Part shown: positions 26,569 through 38,791 of the stretch, one piece after another
Layout of the letters: each line of letters begins with the position of its first letter
Numbering within the stretch: position 1 is the first letter of the stretch
NCBI RefSeq assembly: GCF_016827675.1
Contig: NZ_JAERJA010000002.1
Span: 186,001-250,000 of the forward strand
DNA: 64,000 bases
Source of the DNA: Nocardioides limicola
GTDB taxonomy: Bacteria > Actinomycetota > Actinomycetes > Propionibacteriales > Nocardioidaceae
Direction: 5' to 3'
Notes under the pieces: model-generated
Seen by the model: only the letters and a program-made list of their open reading frames with translations
Database searches by the model: none
What the model was told of the DNA's origin: nothing
Position numbers and translations under genes: made by a program

Positions 26569-26587
26569 CCGGTCCTCCGGGACGGGC

Positions 26588-26616
26588 GGCGGGGCCGACG
26601 AGCGGTCGACCCCGCC
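26588..26616. other. Stem-loop between malE and malF
   Basis: A ggcgggg/ccccgcc stem extends by three further base pairs after one mismatch, around a 7-base loop. It lies in the 59-bp gap between malE and malF. By analogy with the E. coli malE-malF repeat, it could protect the malE 3' end and raise MalE over the permeases. This is inference. Confidence 0.5.
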
Positions 26617-26627
26617 TCTGGGGAAGG

Positions 26628-27902
26628 TCAGCCGATGTTGCGTTGGATGGTCGCGCCGGCGTCACGGATCGTCTTCTCCGGGTCGGCGCCACCGACGATG
26701 GCGGCATACGCCTTGCCGAGCGGTTCCCACACCGCCGACATCTCCGGGATCGCCGGCATCGGCGCGGCCACGGCGGCAGCGGCAGCGAAGGTGGCGATGT
26801 CCGCGTCGGACTGGGCGATCGACTCGGCGACCGCGGTCATGCTCGGCGGCAGCTTGGCGCCTTCGAACATCGTGATCATCGCCTCCTCGGTGTTGACAGC
26901 GCGGGTGACGAACTCCTGGGCGAAGGCCTTGTTCTTGCCGGCGGCAGCCACCATGAAGGCCTGTGCACCCATGAACGGCTTGGCGTCCTCGGCACCGGCG
27001 AACGCGGGCACCGGCTGCACGTCGTACGCGATGCCGCTGTTGCGGATGTCACCGAGGGCCCACGGGCCGGAGATCAGGAAGGCGGCCTTGCCCTCGGTGA
27101 ACAGGGCGATGGAGTTGTCGCTGCTGATCGAGCGGCGCAGCACCCGGTCGCCCTGCTCGCCGAGTCGGTGGATGCGCTCGGCGGCGGCGATCGAGCCGGG
27201 CCCGCCCACACCCAGGTCCTGCGGGTCGAAGCCGCCGTCGGCGTCGGTGCCGAACAGGTAGCCGCCGAGCGAGGTGAAGAGCGGCTGCATGTGATAGGCA
27301 TCGCCGAGGTCGCCGACCGGCACGTTGAGCGCCGAGTCAACCTCGGCGTGGGCACGCACCGCAGCCTGACCCGCCTCGATCGCGTCGTCGAGGGTCGTCG
27401 GCGCTTCGGGAGCCAGGTCGGTGTTCCGGTACAGGCCCAGGGTCTCCACTCCGTAGGGCACGCCGTAGAGGCGCCCGTTGTACGTCGTCGCCTGGACTGC
27501 GACGTCGGAGTAGCCGGCGAGCTGGTCCGGGGTGAGCTGGAGCGGTTCGATCGCGCCGTTCTGCACCAGGTTCCCGATCCAGTCGTGGGCGCCGACCACG
27601 ACGTCGGGGCCGTTGCCGGCTGCGTTCGCGGTCACGAAGTTGGCCTGCAGGTCCGAGGAGACGACCTGCACCGCCACCGAGATCCCGTTCCTCTCTCCGA
27701 ACGGCTCGGCCACACTCGTGACCGCAGCCTCCTTGAGGGCGTCGGTCCAGATGACCAGGTCGGCGTCGCCACGGGTGGGCGCCTCGACCGACTCCTCCTC
27801 GGGTGCGACCTCGCTGACGGGGTCGGTGCCGCCGCCACCGCAGGCGGCCAACAGGAAGGCGGCCACCACAACAGGGATGCTGGTCCTGGAACTCTTTCGC
27901 AT
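26628..27902 (-). CDS. malE: Maltose/maltodextrin-binding lipoprotein MalE
   Basis: The 424-residue protein is a family 1 extracellular solute-binding protein. Its N terminus is a lipoprotein signal with the lipobox LLAAC (Cys 21) followed by a GGGG spacer. Characteristic stretches include DLVIWTDALKEAAV, GVPYGVETLGLYRN, KAAFLISGPWAL and GAQAFMVAAAGKNKAFAQEF. It captures maltose or maltodextrin outside the membrane and hands it to MalF-MalG. GAGGAGAA precedes the ATG. The promoter region is shared with the divergent lacI-type gene. Confidence 0.93.
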   Translation of the reverse strand: MRKSSRTSIPVVVAAFLLAACGGGGTDPVSEVAPEEESVEAPTRGDADLVIWTDALKEAAVTSVAEPFGERNGISVAVQVVSSDLQANFVTANAAGNGPDVVVGAHDWIGNLVQNGAIEPLQLTPDQLAGYSDVAVQATTYNGRLYGVPYGVETLGLYRNTDLAPEAPTTLDDAIEAGQAAVRAHAEVDSALNVPVGDLGDAYHMQPLFTSLGGYLFGTDADGGFDPQDLGVGGPGSIAAAERIHRLGEQGDRVLRRSISSDNSIALFTEGKAAFLISGPWALGDIRNSGIAYDVQPVPAFAGAEDAKPFMGAQAFMVAAAGKNKAFAQEFVTRAVNTEEAMITMFEGAKLPPSMTAVAESIAQSDADIATFAAAAAVAAPMPAIPEMSAVWEPLGKAYAAIVGGADPEKTIRDAGATIQRNIG

Positions 27903-27979
27903 GGTTCTCCTCGGTGGGTCGACGGCGGCCGGGGAAGGTCGGCGTCTGCCAGTGTGACGTGCCGCACACCGTAGCAAGA

Positions 27980-28010
27980 GTTTGCAGGGCTTGGAAAGAC
28001 CTTGCAGCAA
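27980..28010. promoter_or_regulatory. Probable maltose regulator operator upstream of malE
   Basis: Within the malE/lacI divergent gap there are repeats of a TTGCAG core: GTTTGCAG at 27980-27987 and CTTGCAG at 28001-28007, the latter inside TTGCAGCAA. The outer arms gtttgc and gcaaac are inverted. A third copy in reverse orientation, CTGCAAAC, is at 28068-28075. Streptomyces MalR-type LacI proteins bind CTTGCAG repeats (established knowledge), so this is likely the operator. Confidence 0.65.
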
Positions 28011-28115
28011 ACTGTTCCCGCAGGCAGGGCGGATTGTCGCCTACGCAGCAGGAAGATTCTGTGACCTCTGCAAACAATTTCGAGCCCATTGGCCGCATTC
28101 GTGCCGCAGAGCCAC

Positions 28116-28121
28116 TACTCT
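28116..28121 (+). promoter_or_regulatory. Leaderless-type -10 box (TACTCT) of the lacI-type gene
   Basis: TACTCT fits TAnnnT and ends six bases before the ATG at 28128. Confidence 0.5.
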
Positions 28122-28127
28122 CGCCCC

Positions 28128-29153
28128 ATGCAGGTCCGTCTGTCCCAGATCGCTGAACGCGCCGGGGTGAGCGTTGCCACCGTCAGCCGCGTGCTCAACG
28201 ACAAGCCCGGCGTCAACGAGGCCACCCGGCGCGCCGTACTCGGCGCGGTCGACGTCCTCGGCTACGAGCGTCCCAGTCGGCTTCGCGCCAAAGGTGCCGG
28301 TCTCGTGGGCCTGATCGTGCCCGAACTGGAGAACCCGATCTTCCCGCGGTTCGCCGAGGCCGTCTCCGTCACCCTGGCCCAGCACGGCTACACCCCGGTG
28401 TTGTGCTCGCAGCGCGCCGGCGGGATCCACGAGGACGCCTACGTACGCACCCTTCGCAACCACGGCGTCGCCGGGATCATCTTCGTCTCCGGGATCCACG
28501 CGATCGCGGACACCGACCCGACGCGCTACCAGGAGCTCTGCGAGGCCGGTCTCCCCCTGGTCCTGGTGAACGGCTACCTGGACGATCTCAAGGCCACCTT
28601 CATCGCCTACGAGGACGCCACCTCGGTCGATCTCGCCGTCGGACACCTGGCTCAGATGGGGCACACCAGGATCGGTCTCGCTCTCGGCCAGGAGCGCTTC
28701 ACACCCACCATCCGCAAGCGCGACGCCTTCGGGGACGCGATGCGCCGGCACGTCGACGCGTCCTTGACCGACGAGGCGCTCGCCGACCTCCAGGCCTTCA
28801 CGGTCTACACCGTCGAGGGCGGATCGACGGCCGCCCACACCCTCCTCGACCAGGGTGTCACCGGAATCGTGTGTGGCTCCGACCTGATGGCTCTCGGTGC
28901 GATCCGCGCCGCACGACAGCGAGGCCTGCTGGTGCCGGAGCAGCTCTCGGTGATCGGCAGCGACGACAGCCTGTTGGTCGAGTTCACCGACCCGTCCCTC
29001 ACCACCGTGAGGCAGCCGGTGACCCCGGTCGCGAATGCCGCAGCGCAGGCCTTGCTGGACCAGATCGCGGGGGAGCCACCCGCCACGTCGGAGCTGCTGT
29101 TCAGGCCCGAGCTCGTGGTCCGTGGATCCTCGGCACGAGCGCCCATCGACTGA
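28128..29153 (+). CDS. LacI-family regulator, probable maltose regulator
   Basis: The 341-residue repressor has the LacI helix-turn-helix at the very N terminus (LSQIAERAGVSVATVSRVLN), the hinge helix near residues 50-58, and a periplasmic-binding-protein-like sensor domain. It lies between the mal operon and a second GH13 gene, and both neighbours carry TTGCA/CAAG operator-like repeats. It is therefore probably a MalR-type repressor relieved by maltose or maltodextrin. The ATG at 28128 is chosen because the HTH then begins at residue 5 and a -10 box sits six bases upstream. Confidence 0.9.
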   Translation: MQVRLSQIAERAGVSVATVSRVLNDKPGVNEATRRAVLGAVDVLGYERPSRLRAKGAGLVGLIVPELENPIFPRFAEAVSVTLAQHGYTPVLCSQRAGGIHEDAYVRTLRNHGVAGIIFVSGIHAIADTDPTRYQELCEAGLPLVLVNGYLDDLKATFIAYEDATSVDLAVGHLAQMGHTRIGLALGQERFTPTIRKRDAFGDAMRRHVDASLTDEALADLQAFTVYTVEGGSTAAHTLLDQGVTGIVCGSDLMALGAIRAARQRGLLVPEQLSVIGSDDSLLVEFTDPSLTTVRQPVTPVANAAAQALLDQIAGEPPATSELLFRPELVVRGSSARAPID

Positions 29154-29162
29154 AAGTTCTCG

Positions 29163-29188
29163 TTCAGCAAGATATTGCACTTGCTGAA
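29163..29188. promoter_or_regulatory. Perfect inverted-repeat operator before the second GH13 gene
   Basis: ttcagcaag at 29163-29171 and its exact complement at 29180-29188 flank 8 bases containing TTGCA. The element shares CAAG/CTTG and TTGCA with the sites before malE. A possible -35 TTGCTG (29181-29186) overlaps it, 18 bases from a weak -10 CACCAT (29205-29210). Repression by the neighbouring LacI protein is likely. Confidence 0.65.
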
Positions 29189-29216
29189 ACCGTGTGTCAT
29201 GCCTCACCATGGTCCG

Positions 29217-30914
29217 GTGACCAAGTCCAGCGCCGTTATGACCGCACCCTCCGACTCCACGCCCGCCAGCGAGTGGTGGCGAACCGCGGTGATCTACCAG
29301 ATCTATCCGCGCTCGTTCGCCGACGCGAACGGGGACGGCACCGGCGACCTTCGCGGTGTCATCTCCAGGCTCGATCACCTGCAGCGGCTCGGCATCGACG
29401 CCCTCTGGCTGTCGCCGTTCTACACCTCCCCGATGGCCGACGCCGGCTACGACGTCGCCGACTATCGCAGCGTGGACCCGCAGTTCGGCAGCCTGGCCGA
29501 CGCGGACGACCTGATCGCCGCGGCCCATCAGCGTCGGATCCGGGTGATCGTCGACCTGGTGCCGAACCACACCTCGGACGACCACGTGTGGTTCCGCGAG
29601 GCGCTGGCGTCGGCGCCGGGCTCCGCCGCGCGGGCCCGCTACCACTTCCGTGATGGCCGGGGCCCCTCCGGAGACCAGCCGCCGAACTCCTGGCAGAGCG
29701 TCTTCGGCGGCAGCGCCTGGACCCGGACCCAGGACCCTGACGGCACCCCCGGGCAGTGGTACCTGCACCTGTTCGACTCGCGCCAGCCCGACCTGGACTG
29801 GTCCAACCCCGAGGTGGTCGAGGAGTTCCACGACATCCTCCGCTTCTGGCTGGACCGAGGCGTCGACGGCTTCCGCGTCGACGTGGCCCACGGCCTGGTG
29901 AAAGCGGAGGGTCTGCCCGAGTGGGACCACGGACAGGAGTTGCTGGAGGGCGCCACCGCCGACGGCCTCCGTCCGCCGATGTGGGACCAGGACGGCGTCC
30001 ACGAGATCTACCGAGGCTGGCGCCGGATCCTGGACACCTACGGCGACCGGATCCTGGTGGCCGAGGCGTGGGTCTCACCCGCGGAGCGACTGGCCCAGTA
30101 CGTCCGCCCCGACGAGATGCACCAGGCCTTCAACTTCGGCTTCCTGTGCTCCGGCTGGCGTGCGAGGCCGCTGCGCGAAGCGATCACCGAGTCCCTGTCC
30201 GCCAACGCGGCCGTCGGCGCCTCGTCGACGTGGGTGCTCAGCAATCACGACGTGATCCGGCACCCGACCCGGCTCAGCATCGCCCCCGACGGCGGGCTGG
30301 TGAACGGCATCGGACCCAACGACCCACAACCGGACGAGGAGGTCGGCCTGCGCCGCGGCCGCGCCGCCAGCCTGCTGATGCTGGCTCTCCCCGGGTCGGC
30401 CTACCTCTACCAGGGCGAGGAACTCGGCCTGCCCGAGCACACCACCCTGCCGGACGAGGTGCGTCAGGACCCGTCCTGGTTCCGACACAACGGCCAGGTG
30501 GCCGGCCGGGACGGGTGCCGCGTCCCGATTCCCTGGCACTCGGAGGCGCCCGCCTACGGCTTCAGCAGCACGGGCCGCTCCTGGCTGCCGCTGCCGGAGT
30601 CCTACGGGCGGTACGCCGCGGACCGCCAGGTCGGCGTCCATGGATCAACCCTGGAGCTCTACCGCGAGGCCATCCGCATCCGCCGCGCCCGGCGTACCGC
30701 CACCAGCACCCTCGCCTGGACCGAAGGCTTCGACGACACCGTGGTCGCCTTCACGCTCGCGGAGGCGGGCCTCCTGCTCGTCGCCAACCTCGGCGCCGAC
30801 CCGGTGACCCTCCCCCACGGCGTCCAGGTCCTGCTGAGCAGCGAGCAGCTCGACCCCCAAGGCCGAGTGCCGGCCGACGTCACCGTCTGGTGCACCATCT
30901 CGGGGGCGAACTGA
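29217..30914 (+). CDS. Glycoside hydrolase family 13 alpha-glucosidase/oligo-1,6-glucosidase
   Basis: The ~565-residue enzyme has the GH13 signatures VIYQIYPRSFADANGDGTGD, DLVPNHTSDDHVWF, the nucleophile in GFRVDVAHGL, the acid in ILVAEAWVS and SNHDVIRHPT. It should release glucose from maltose, maltodextrin or isomalto-oligosaccharides in the cytoplasm. The start is uncertain. The GTG at 29217 lies six bases after CACCAT; ATGs at 29199 and 29238 are alternatives. The operator just upstream ties it to the maltose regulon. It converges on thiC with 15 bp between stops. Confidence 0.9.
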   Translation: MTKSSAVMTAPSDSTPASEWWRTAVIYQIYPRSFADANGDGTGDLRGVISRLDHLQRLGIDALWLSPFYTSPMADAGYDVADYRSVDPQFGSLADADDLIAAAHQRRIRVIVDLVPNHTSDDHVWFREALASAPGSAARARYHFRDGRGPSGDQPPNSWQSVFGGSAWTRTQDPDGTPGQWYLHLFDSRQPDLDWSNPEVVEEFHDILRFWLDRGVDGFRVDVAHGLVKAEGLPEWDHGQELLEGATADGLRPPMWDQDGVHEIYRGWRRILDTYGDRILVAEAWVSPAERLAQYVRPDEMHQAFNFGFLCSGWRARPLREAITESLSANAAVGASSTWVLSNHDVIRHPTRLSIAPDGGLVNGIGPNDPQPDEEVGLRRGRAASLLMLALPGSAYLYQGEELGLPEHTTLPDEVRQDPSWFRHNGQVAGRDGCRVPIPWHSEAPAYGFSSTGRSWLPLPESYGRYAADRQVGVHGSTLELYREAIRIRRARRTATSTLAWTEGFDDTVVAFTLAEAGLLLVANLGADPVTLPHGVQVLLSSEQLDPQGRVPADVTVWCTISGAN

Positions 30915-30929
30915 CCGCACCGCGGATCA

Positions 30930-35097
<4,168 letters not shown>

Positions 35098-35101
<4 letters not shown>

Positions 35102-36114
35102 GCTGCTCCTGGTGTCTCGAAGCGTTGTGGGTCGACGGCGGGCTCGAGGACGCCCCGGTCCACGTGGTCGGCGATCAGCCTGGCGGTGAGCGGCGCCAGC
35201 AGGACGCCGTGTCGGTAGTGACCGGCGGCCAGCAGGACGTCCGGCCGGCCGGACGGTCCGATCAGCGGCAGGTTGTCCGGGGTGCCCGGCCGGTCCCGGG
35301 CGATCGCCTCCACGAAGGTGGCTCGGTCCAGGCCCGGTGCGAGCTCGCCAGCGGCCTCGAGCAGCCGGCGCACCCCTTCCACGGTCACCTCGGCGGCCGC
35401 GTCGTGCTCCTCCGAGGTGGCGCCGATGACGACTTCTGCGGTTCCGTCCCGGGGGCGCCGCGGCACCAGGTACACCGGCTGGCCGCGGACCCAGCCGCGC
35501 ACCGTGCCGCGGGGCGGATCGTCGCTGCGCACCCGGATGATCTCGCCGCGGACGCCGCGCACCAGGTGCGGGAAGGGTGCCGGCAGCGTGGCACCGGTGG
35601 CGACCACGGTGGTGTCGACCTCGCCGGCTGCGCTCGGTTGCACCTGGTGGCGCGACAGCAGTGCCGCCAGCACCTGCCGGGGGTCGACGCTGCGCTCGTC
35701 GGGCAGCCAGGCGCCCCGGGTCACCCTCCCCAGGCAGGGTTCACGGTCGCGCAGGTCGGCGCGGCTGAGCGGCGTCGCCGGCACACCGGCGTCCGTCAGG
35801 GCTGCGAGGTGGCGGTCGACCTGTTGGGCGTCGGCGGCATCCACCCCGGCCAGCACCGTGCCGCCGGTGTGCAAGGGCACGCCCAGCCGGGCGGCGTACT
35901 CCGGCCAGAGCGCCAGCGACTCCCGACCCAGCCGGGTCAGTTCCTCCTCGCCGTGCCAGAACTCGCCGCCGGGGCTGAGCATCCCGGCGGCGGCGTACGA
36001 CGCACCGCTGCCGGGCGCCGGGTCGACGATCTGGACCCGGTGGCCCCGGCGGGCCAGTTCGTCGGCGACGCTGAGACCGATGATGCCGGCGCCGAGCACG
36101 CGGATCCGGGTCAT
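35098..36114 (-). CDS. thiO: Glycine oxidase ThiO
   Basis: The 338-residue FAD enzyme oxidises glycine to iminoglycine for thiazole formation. It has the N-terminal dinucleotide motif GAGIIGLSVADELARRGH, ASYAAAGMLSPGGEF, and near the C terminus DNLPLIGPSG and AAGHYRHGVLLAPLTA. Starting at the ATG at 36114 places the FAD motif at residue 8 and makes a 4-bp overlap with thiE. Confidence 0.94.
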
Positions 36115-36725
36115 GCCACAGCCAGCGCGTTGACCAACCGGCCGGCCGCCGCCACCGGGTCGGCGTCCTCCCAGATGGCGGCGATGGTGGCCATTCCGTG
36201 ACCGCCGGCGGCGCGGACCCGGGCGGCATCGTCGACGCCCAGGCCACCGATGCCGACCAGTGGCAGCGGGCCGGCGGCGGCACGGAGCGCCTCGAAGCCC
36301 AGTGGTGCGGGGAGCCCGACCTTGGAGGTGCTGGTCCGGATCGGCCCGAAGCCGGCGTAGTCGGCGCCGTCCGCGGCCGCCTGGACCGCGTGCTGCCGGG
36401 AGCGGCAGGTGGCGCCGATGATCAGGTCGGGGGCGATCCGGCGGGCGTGTGGCACGGGCAGGTCGTCGCGACCGAGATGGACACCGTCGGCGCCTGCGGC
36501 CAGGGCGATGTCGACGCGGTCGTTGACGATCACCATCGCGCCGTGGCTGCGGACCGCGTCGATGACGGCGCCGGCGAGGGTGAGCAGGGTGGAGTCGTCG
36601 AGCCCCTTGGCCCTGACCTGGAATCCGCCGACCCCGACCTCGGCCAGTCGTGGCAGCAGGCCGGGCCGTTCGAGGTGCCCTTGGTCGACCAGACAGAAGA
36701 GCCGCGGAATGCGTGGCGTAGACAT
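36111..36725 (-). CDS. thiE: Thiamine-phosphate synthase
   Basis: The 204-residue enzyme joins HMP-PP and thiazole phosphate into thiamine phosphate. All expected motifs are present: FQVRAKGLDD, VIVNDRVDIALAAGADGVHLGRDDLP in two adjoining parts, GATCRSRQHAVQAAADGADY, FGPIRTSTSK and GIGGLGVDDAARVRAAG. It is the first gene of the operon and lies just behind the TPP riboswitch. The riboswitch end leaves GAGGGG immediately before its ATG. Confidence 0.95.
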   Translation of the reverse strand: MSTPRIPRLFCLVDQGHLERPGLLPRLAEVGVGGFQVRAKGLDDSTLLTLAGAVIDAVRSHGAMVIVNDRVDIALAAGADGVHLGRDDLPVPHARRIAPDLIIGATCRSRQHAVQAAADGADYAGFGPIRTSTSKVGLPAPLGFEALRAAAGPLPLVGIGGLGVDDAARVRAAGGHGMATIAAIWEDADPVAAAGRLVNALAVA

Positions 36726-36730
36726 CGCCC

Positions 36731-36820
36731 CTCACTTCCTTCGCCGGCATTACCCGGAGCAGGTTCGACGGTCAGGGCGGCATCAGCCCCATCTCAGCCC
36801 CTGCCGGGGCACCCGTGGTG
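36731..36820 (-). promoter_or_regulatory. TPP riboswitch (THI element)
   Basis: On the minus strand the leader contains the conserved GGGTGCC, GGGGCTGAGA, GAACCTG and GGGTAATGCCGGCGAAGGAA blocks in the right order and spacing. The last helix ends against the ribosome binding site of thiE (GAGGGG), so TPP binding probably blocks translation of the whole seven-gene thi operon. Confidence 0.93.
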
Positions 36821-36863
36821 GATACTCGTCACGATAGCGGACGCGGCGAAGAGGGGAACGAGC

Positions 36864-37295
36864 ATGATGCGTCTTGGACTGTTGGCCAGCCCACTGCTGT
36901 TGGCGCTGTGGCTGTTCTGTGTGATCGACGTGATCCTGACCCGCGACGACGAGCCTCGACATCTGCCCAAGGTGGGGTGGCTGCTGCTGGTGCTGTTCTT
37001 CCCGTTGGTGGGGTCGATCGCCTGGCTGGTGGTGGGCCGACCGCGCAAGCCGAAGCAGTCGCCGTACGGGCCGGCCACGGCGTTCCCCGAGTACGACCGT
37101 CCGGGCCGCGCTGCCGCGGTCGACCCGAACGCGGATGCCGAGTTCCTGCGCCAGGTGCGTGAGCGCGCCGAGGAGCAGCGGCGGCGATACCGCGAGCAGC
37201 AGGCGGAGCGGGCCGCCGCCGAGGCGAGCGCCGACCCGGCGGTGCCGGAGGAGCCGTCGGTCGAGCAGCCCGACGAGGACGCCTCCCCGACGTGA
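36864..37295 (+). CDS. PLDc_N (phospholipase D-nuclease N-terminal) domain membrane protein
   Basis: The 143-residue protein has two transmembrane helices (about residues 4-25 and 37-57), the second followed by GRPRKP. This is the short PLDc_N domain found alone in many actinobacteria. The C-terminal half is a charged coiled coil (FLRQVRERAEEQRRRYREQQ) ending in an acidic tail. Function is unknown. GAGGGG precedes the ATG. An ATG three bases later is equally possible. It is divergent from the thi operon. Confidence 0.85.
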   Translation: MMRLGLLASPLLLALWLFCVIDVILTRDDEPRHLPKVGWLLLVLFFPLVGSIAWLVVGRPRKPKQSPYGPATAFPEYDRPGRAAAVDPNADAEFLRQVRERAEEQRRRYREQQAERAAAEASADPAVPEEPSVEQPDEDASPT

Positions 37296-37307
37296 GCACA
37301 CCGCCGC

Positions 37308-37337
37308 GTCAGGGTCGGTGAGACATCCGGCCCTGAC
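37308..37337. terminator. Bidirectional terminator hairpin
   Basis: An 11-bp stem with a single T-G pair, gtcagggtcgg against ccggccctgac, closes an 8-base loop between two convergent stops (37295 and 37339). Position and strength make it a good intrinsic terminator for both the PLDc_N gene and the GH32 gene. Confidence 0.65.
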
Positions 37338-37338
37338 C

Positions 37339-38763
37339 TCAGCGGGGGTCGACCGCGAGCACGGGGCGCACCACCAGAGTGGTCACCTCCATGCCGACCC
37401 CCTCGGCGACCAACGCGAGGCCGGTGCTGGTCGGGGACGGGAACACCTGGTCGGTGAGGACGATCTCCCCGTCTCCAGCGAAGACCTCGACCGAGCAGGT
37501 GTCGATCAGGATCCGCACGCGGATCGACCCGTCCACCGGCCGGTACGCCGCCCGGTGCCGAGCCGCGAAGCCGTCGCCGACGTCGACAGCCCCGGATCGG
37601 GTCCGGTCCAGGACCAGTTCACCGGCATCGGCGTCGTACCCGATCAGCGTCCGCTCGGCTCCGCCGACCCGGACCGCGATCCCGGCGAATCCCGTTGACC
37701 CTGCCACCAGGGTGAGCTCCACCAGCAGCGCGGAGCCGGTCACCGGGAGCGGCCGCTCGCCGCTCTCCACGTCGGTGCTGCCCAGTTCCAACGTCGGCGG
37801 CCCCAGCTGCGGCAGCACCGGCTCCTGGGCCAGGCGGAGGTCCGCGCCGGACCGGCGCAACGCGCACCGCCGAGGCAGGGTCATCGCGCCCCGGAAGCTC
37901 TCGGTGGGCACCGACTTCTGGTAGGCCCAGTTGCCCAGCCACCCGATCATCAGCCCGGCGGGGGCGTTGTCGAAGGAGACCGCGGCATAGCAGTCGGCGC
38001 CGTGGTCGAACCATCGGGCGGCCCCGTCCGCTGTGAAGGCGACACCGTCGAAGTCACCGAGGAAGTACTGCATTCCCGAACCGCCTGCGGGCGCACCGTC
38101 CTGGACGCTCACCACGAGCACCCACCGTCCCCCGCCGGCTGTCTCCGGCTCCGGCAGCCAAACAAGATCCGGGCACTCCCAGACCCCGTCCAAGGCCCCA
38201 GCGGGACCGAAGTCGCTCAGGTGCGTCCAGGAGAGCAGGTCGTCGGAGCGATAGAACTGGATCACCCGGTCGTCGGCGAGCACGACGACCATCACCCAGT
38301 GGTCGTGGTGTCGAAACACCTTGGGGTCGCGGAACTCGGTCGACCCCAGATCCAGCACCGGGTTGTCGGCGTACCGCTGCCAGCTCCGCCCCCGGTCCAG
38401 GCTGAAGGCGATCGACTGCGCCTGGATCCCGGTGCCGGTGTCGACGCTGGTGTAGATCGCCACCAGCGGCACCTGGCCGCTGGAGCCGGCGAGGCCCGAG
38501 GTGTTGTCGTGGTCGACGACCACGCTGCCGGAGAAGATCTCCTCAGCCTCGGTGGCTGCGAGCGCGACCGGGAGCTCCTGCCAGTGCACCAGGTCCGGGC
38601 TGACGGCGTGTCCCCAGGACATGTTCCCCCAGTCGGTGCCGTGCGGGTTGTACTGGAAGAAGAGGTGGTACTCGCCCTCGTAGTGGACGAGTCCATTGGG
38701 GTCGTTCATCCAGTTCCGCTGGGGAGTGAAGTGGTACGTCGGACGGAACGGTTCGGCTGCCAC
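37339..38763 (-). CDS. Glycoside hydrolase family 32 (sucrose/fructan hydrolase)
   Basis: The 474-residue enzyme has all three GH32 catalytic motifs: WMNDPNG (nucleophile Asp 21), FRDPKVF near residue 145 and WECPDL (acid Glu near 194). A beta-sandwich domain with IRVRILIDTCSVEVFAGDGE follows. No signal peptide is visible, so it should act on sucrose or fructo-oligosaccharides inside the cell. The start is GTG, with AGGAGG upstream. No sugar transporter is next to it; the nearest gene is the S15-type hydrolase 28 bp upstream. Confidence 0.92.
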   Translation of the reverse strand: MAAEPFRPTYHFTPQRNWMNDPNGLVHYEGEYHLFFQYNPHGTDWGNMSWGHAVSPDLVHWQELPVALAATEAEEIFSGSVVVDHDNTSGLAGSSGQVPLVAIYTSVDTGTGIQAQSIAFSLDRGRSWQRYADNPVLDLGSTEFRDPKVFRHHDHWVMVVVLADDRVIQFYRSDDLLSWTHLSDFGPAGALDGVWECPDLVWLPEPETAGGGRWVLVVSVQDGAPAGGSGMQYFLGDFDGVAFTADGAARWFDHGADCYAAVSFDNAPAGLMIGWLGNWAYQKSVPTESFRGAMTLPRRCALRRSGADLRLAQEPVLPQLGPPTLELGSTDVESGERPLPVTGSALLVELTLVAGSTGFAGIAVRVGGAERTLIGYDADAGELVLDRTRSGAVDVGDGFAARHRAAYRPVDGSIRVRILIDTCSVEVFAGDGEIVLTDQVFPSPTSTGLALVAEGVGMEVTTLVVRPVLAVDPR

Positions 38764-38791
38764 TGCAGACCTCCTGTCCGTGGCAACGGTG

